Source: Euleptes europaea (taxonomy: Eukaryota > Chordata > Lepidosauria > Squamata > Sphaerodactylidae). From it: DNA of 64,000 bases. The translations under genes were made by a program, and so were the position numbers. The notes under the pieces are model-generated. The model was not told where the DNA came from. It worked only from the letters and a program-made list of their open reading frames with translations, and searched no databases. Positions 63,908 to 64,000 of this stretch are shown here, piece after piece. Within the stretch, counting starts at the first letter, position 1, and each line of letters opens with the position of its first letter. The stretch spans positions 60,206,333-60,270,332 of the forward strand of contig NC_079312.1 in the NCBI RefSeq assembly GCF_029931775.1. The letters are read 5' to 3'.

Positions 63908-64000
63908 CTGTGTGTGTGTGTGTAAAGTGCCGTCAAGTTGTAGCCGATTTATGTTAACCCAGTAGGGTTTTACAAGGCAAGAGATGAACAGAGGTGGTTT
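63908..64000 (-). mobile_element. 5S-type SINE, cut by window edge
   Basis: (TG)n tail, AAAGTGCCGTCAAGTTGTAG and GCAAGAGATGAACAGAGGTG: the reversed Sauria-type tail and body; the 5S head would lie beyond 64000. Confidence 0.75.

Larger units (their letters stand above)
59319..64000 (+). other. IL17RD intron 1, proximal part
   Basis: From the exon 1 donor to the window end I see no further IL17RD exon. The stretch holds a (GA)n tract, the 3' half of the CpG island, a worn tRNA-type SINE near 63000-63150, a tiny CR1 3' end at about 63680-63712 and a 5S-type SINE at the right edge. The remainder is unique-looking, fairly AT-rich DNA that could hold enhancers I cannot recognise. Confidence 0.7.

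Noticed and set aside
1-64000. CRISPR arrays, bacterial-type operons or ribosome binding sites
   Set aside because: This is spliced vertebrate DNA; no regularly spaced direct repeats of CRISPR type were seen, and bacterial gene signals do not apply.

Overview
The window is vertebrate nuclear DNA, almost certainly from a squamate reptile (lizard, possibly a gecko; the finer placement is inference). Two things point there. Three protein-coding genes are readable exon by exon against their well-known vertebrate orthologues and keep the order seen in human 3p14.3. The repeat content is typical of squamates: tRNA-headed and 5S-rRNA-headed SINEs with RTE/Bov-B-like tails, CR1 3' ends and many hAT-type non-autonomous DNA transposons.

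Layout. (1) About 2.9-24.9 kb, minus strand: exons 1-13 of APPL1, the endosomal Rab5 effector/adaptor. Residues 1-384 are present (BAR and PH domains). The PTB-encoding exons lie off the left edge; I found none in 1-2895. Exon 1 sits in a CpG island at 24.66-25.2 kb. (2) 24.9-34.7 kb: intergenic space filled with CR1, L2-like, SINE and hAT copies. (3) 34.68-38.75 kb, plus strand: the whole of HESX1, a paired-like homeobox repressor of anterior forebrain and pituitary, with four coding exons, an eh1 motif, a complete homeodomain and a poly(A) signal. (4) 38.8-58.9 kb: gene-free spacer with transposon fossils, an inverted duplication and GC-rich repeat islands. (5) 59.19-59.32 kb, plus strand: coding exon 1 of IL17RD (SEF), encoding the signal peptide, in a strong CpG island. 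The rest of the window is its intron 1.

The divergent APPL1/HESX1 arrangement followed by co-oriented IL17RD matches known vertebrate synteny. The genes do not form a shared pathway: HESX1 acts in head and pituitary patterning, IL17RD restrains FGF/ERK signalling, and APPL1 links endosomes to receptor and AKT signalling.

I did not find a wholly new gene system. The most interesting non-genic signals are three hammerhead-ribozyme-like motifs inside or next to dispersed repeats (about 25.4, 54.5 and 58.6 kb). Next are an 82-nt perfect hairpin inside an APPL1 intron, a tRNA/5S chimeric SINE, a BED zinc-finger exon of a hAT-like element with another hAT inserted beside it, and a 1.1-kb inverted duplication. 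All coordinates were read by hand. Exon boundaries in the three genes were checked for reading phase and for splice dinucleotides; repeat edges are approximate unless a target-site duplication is given.
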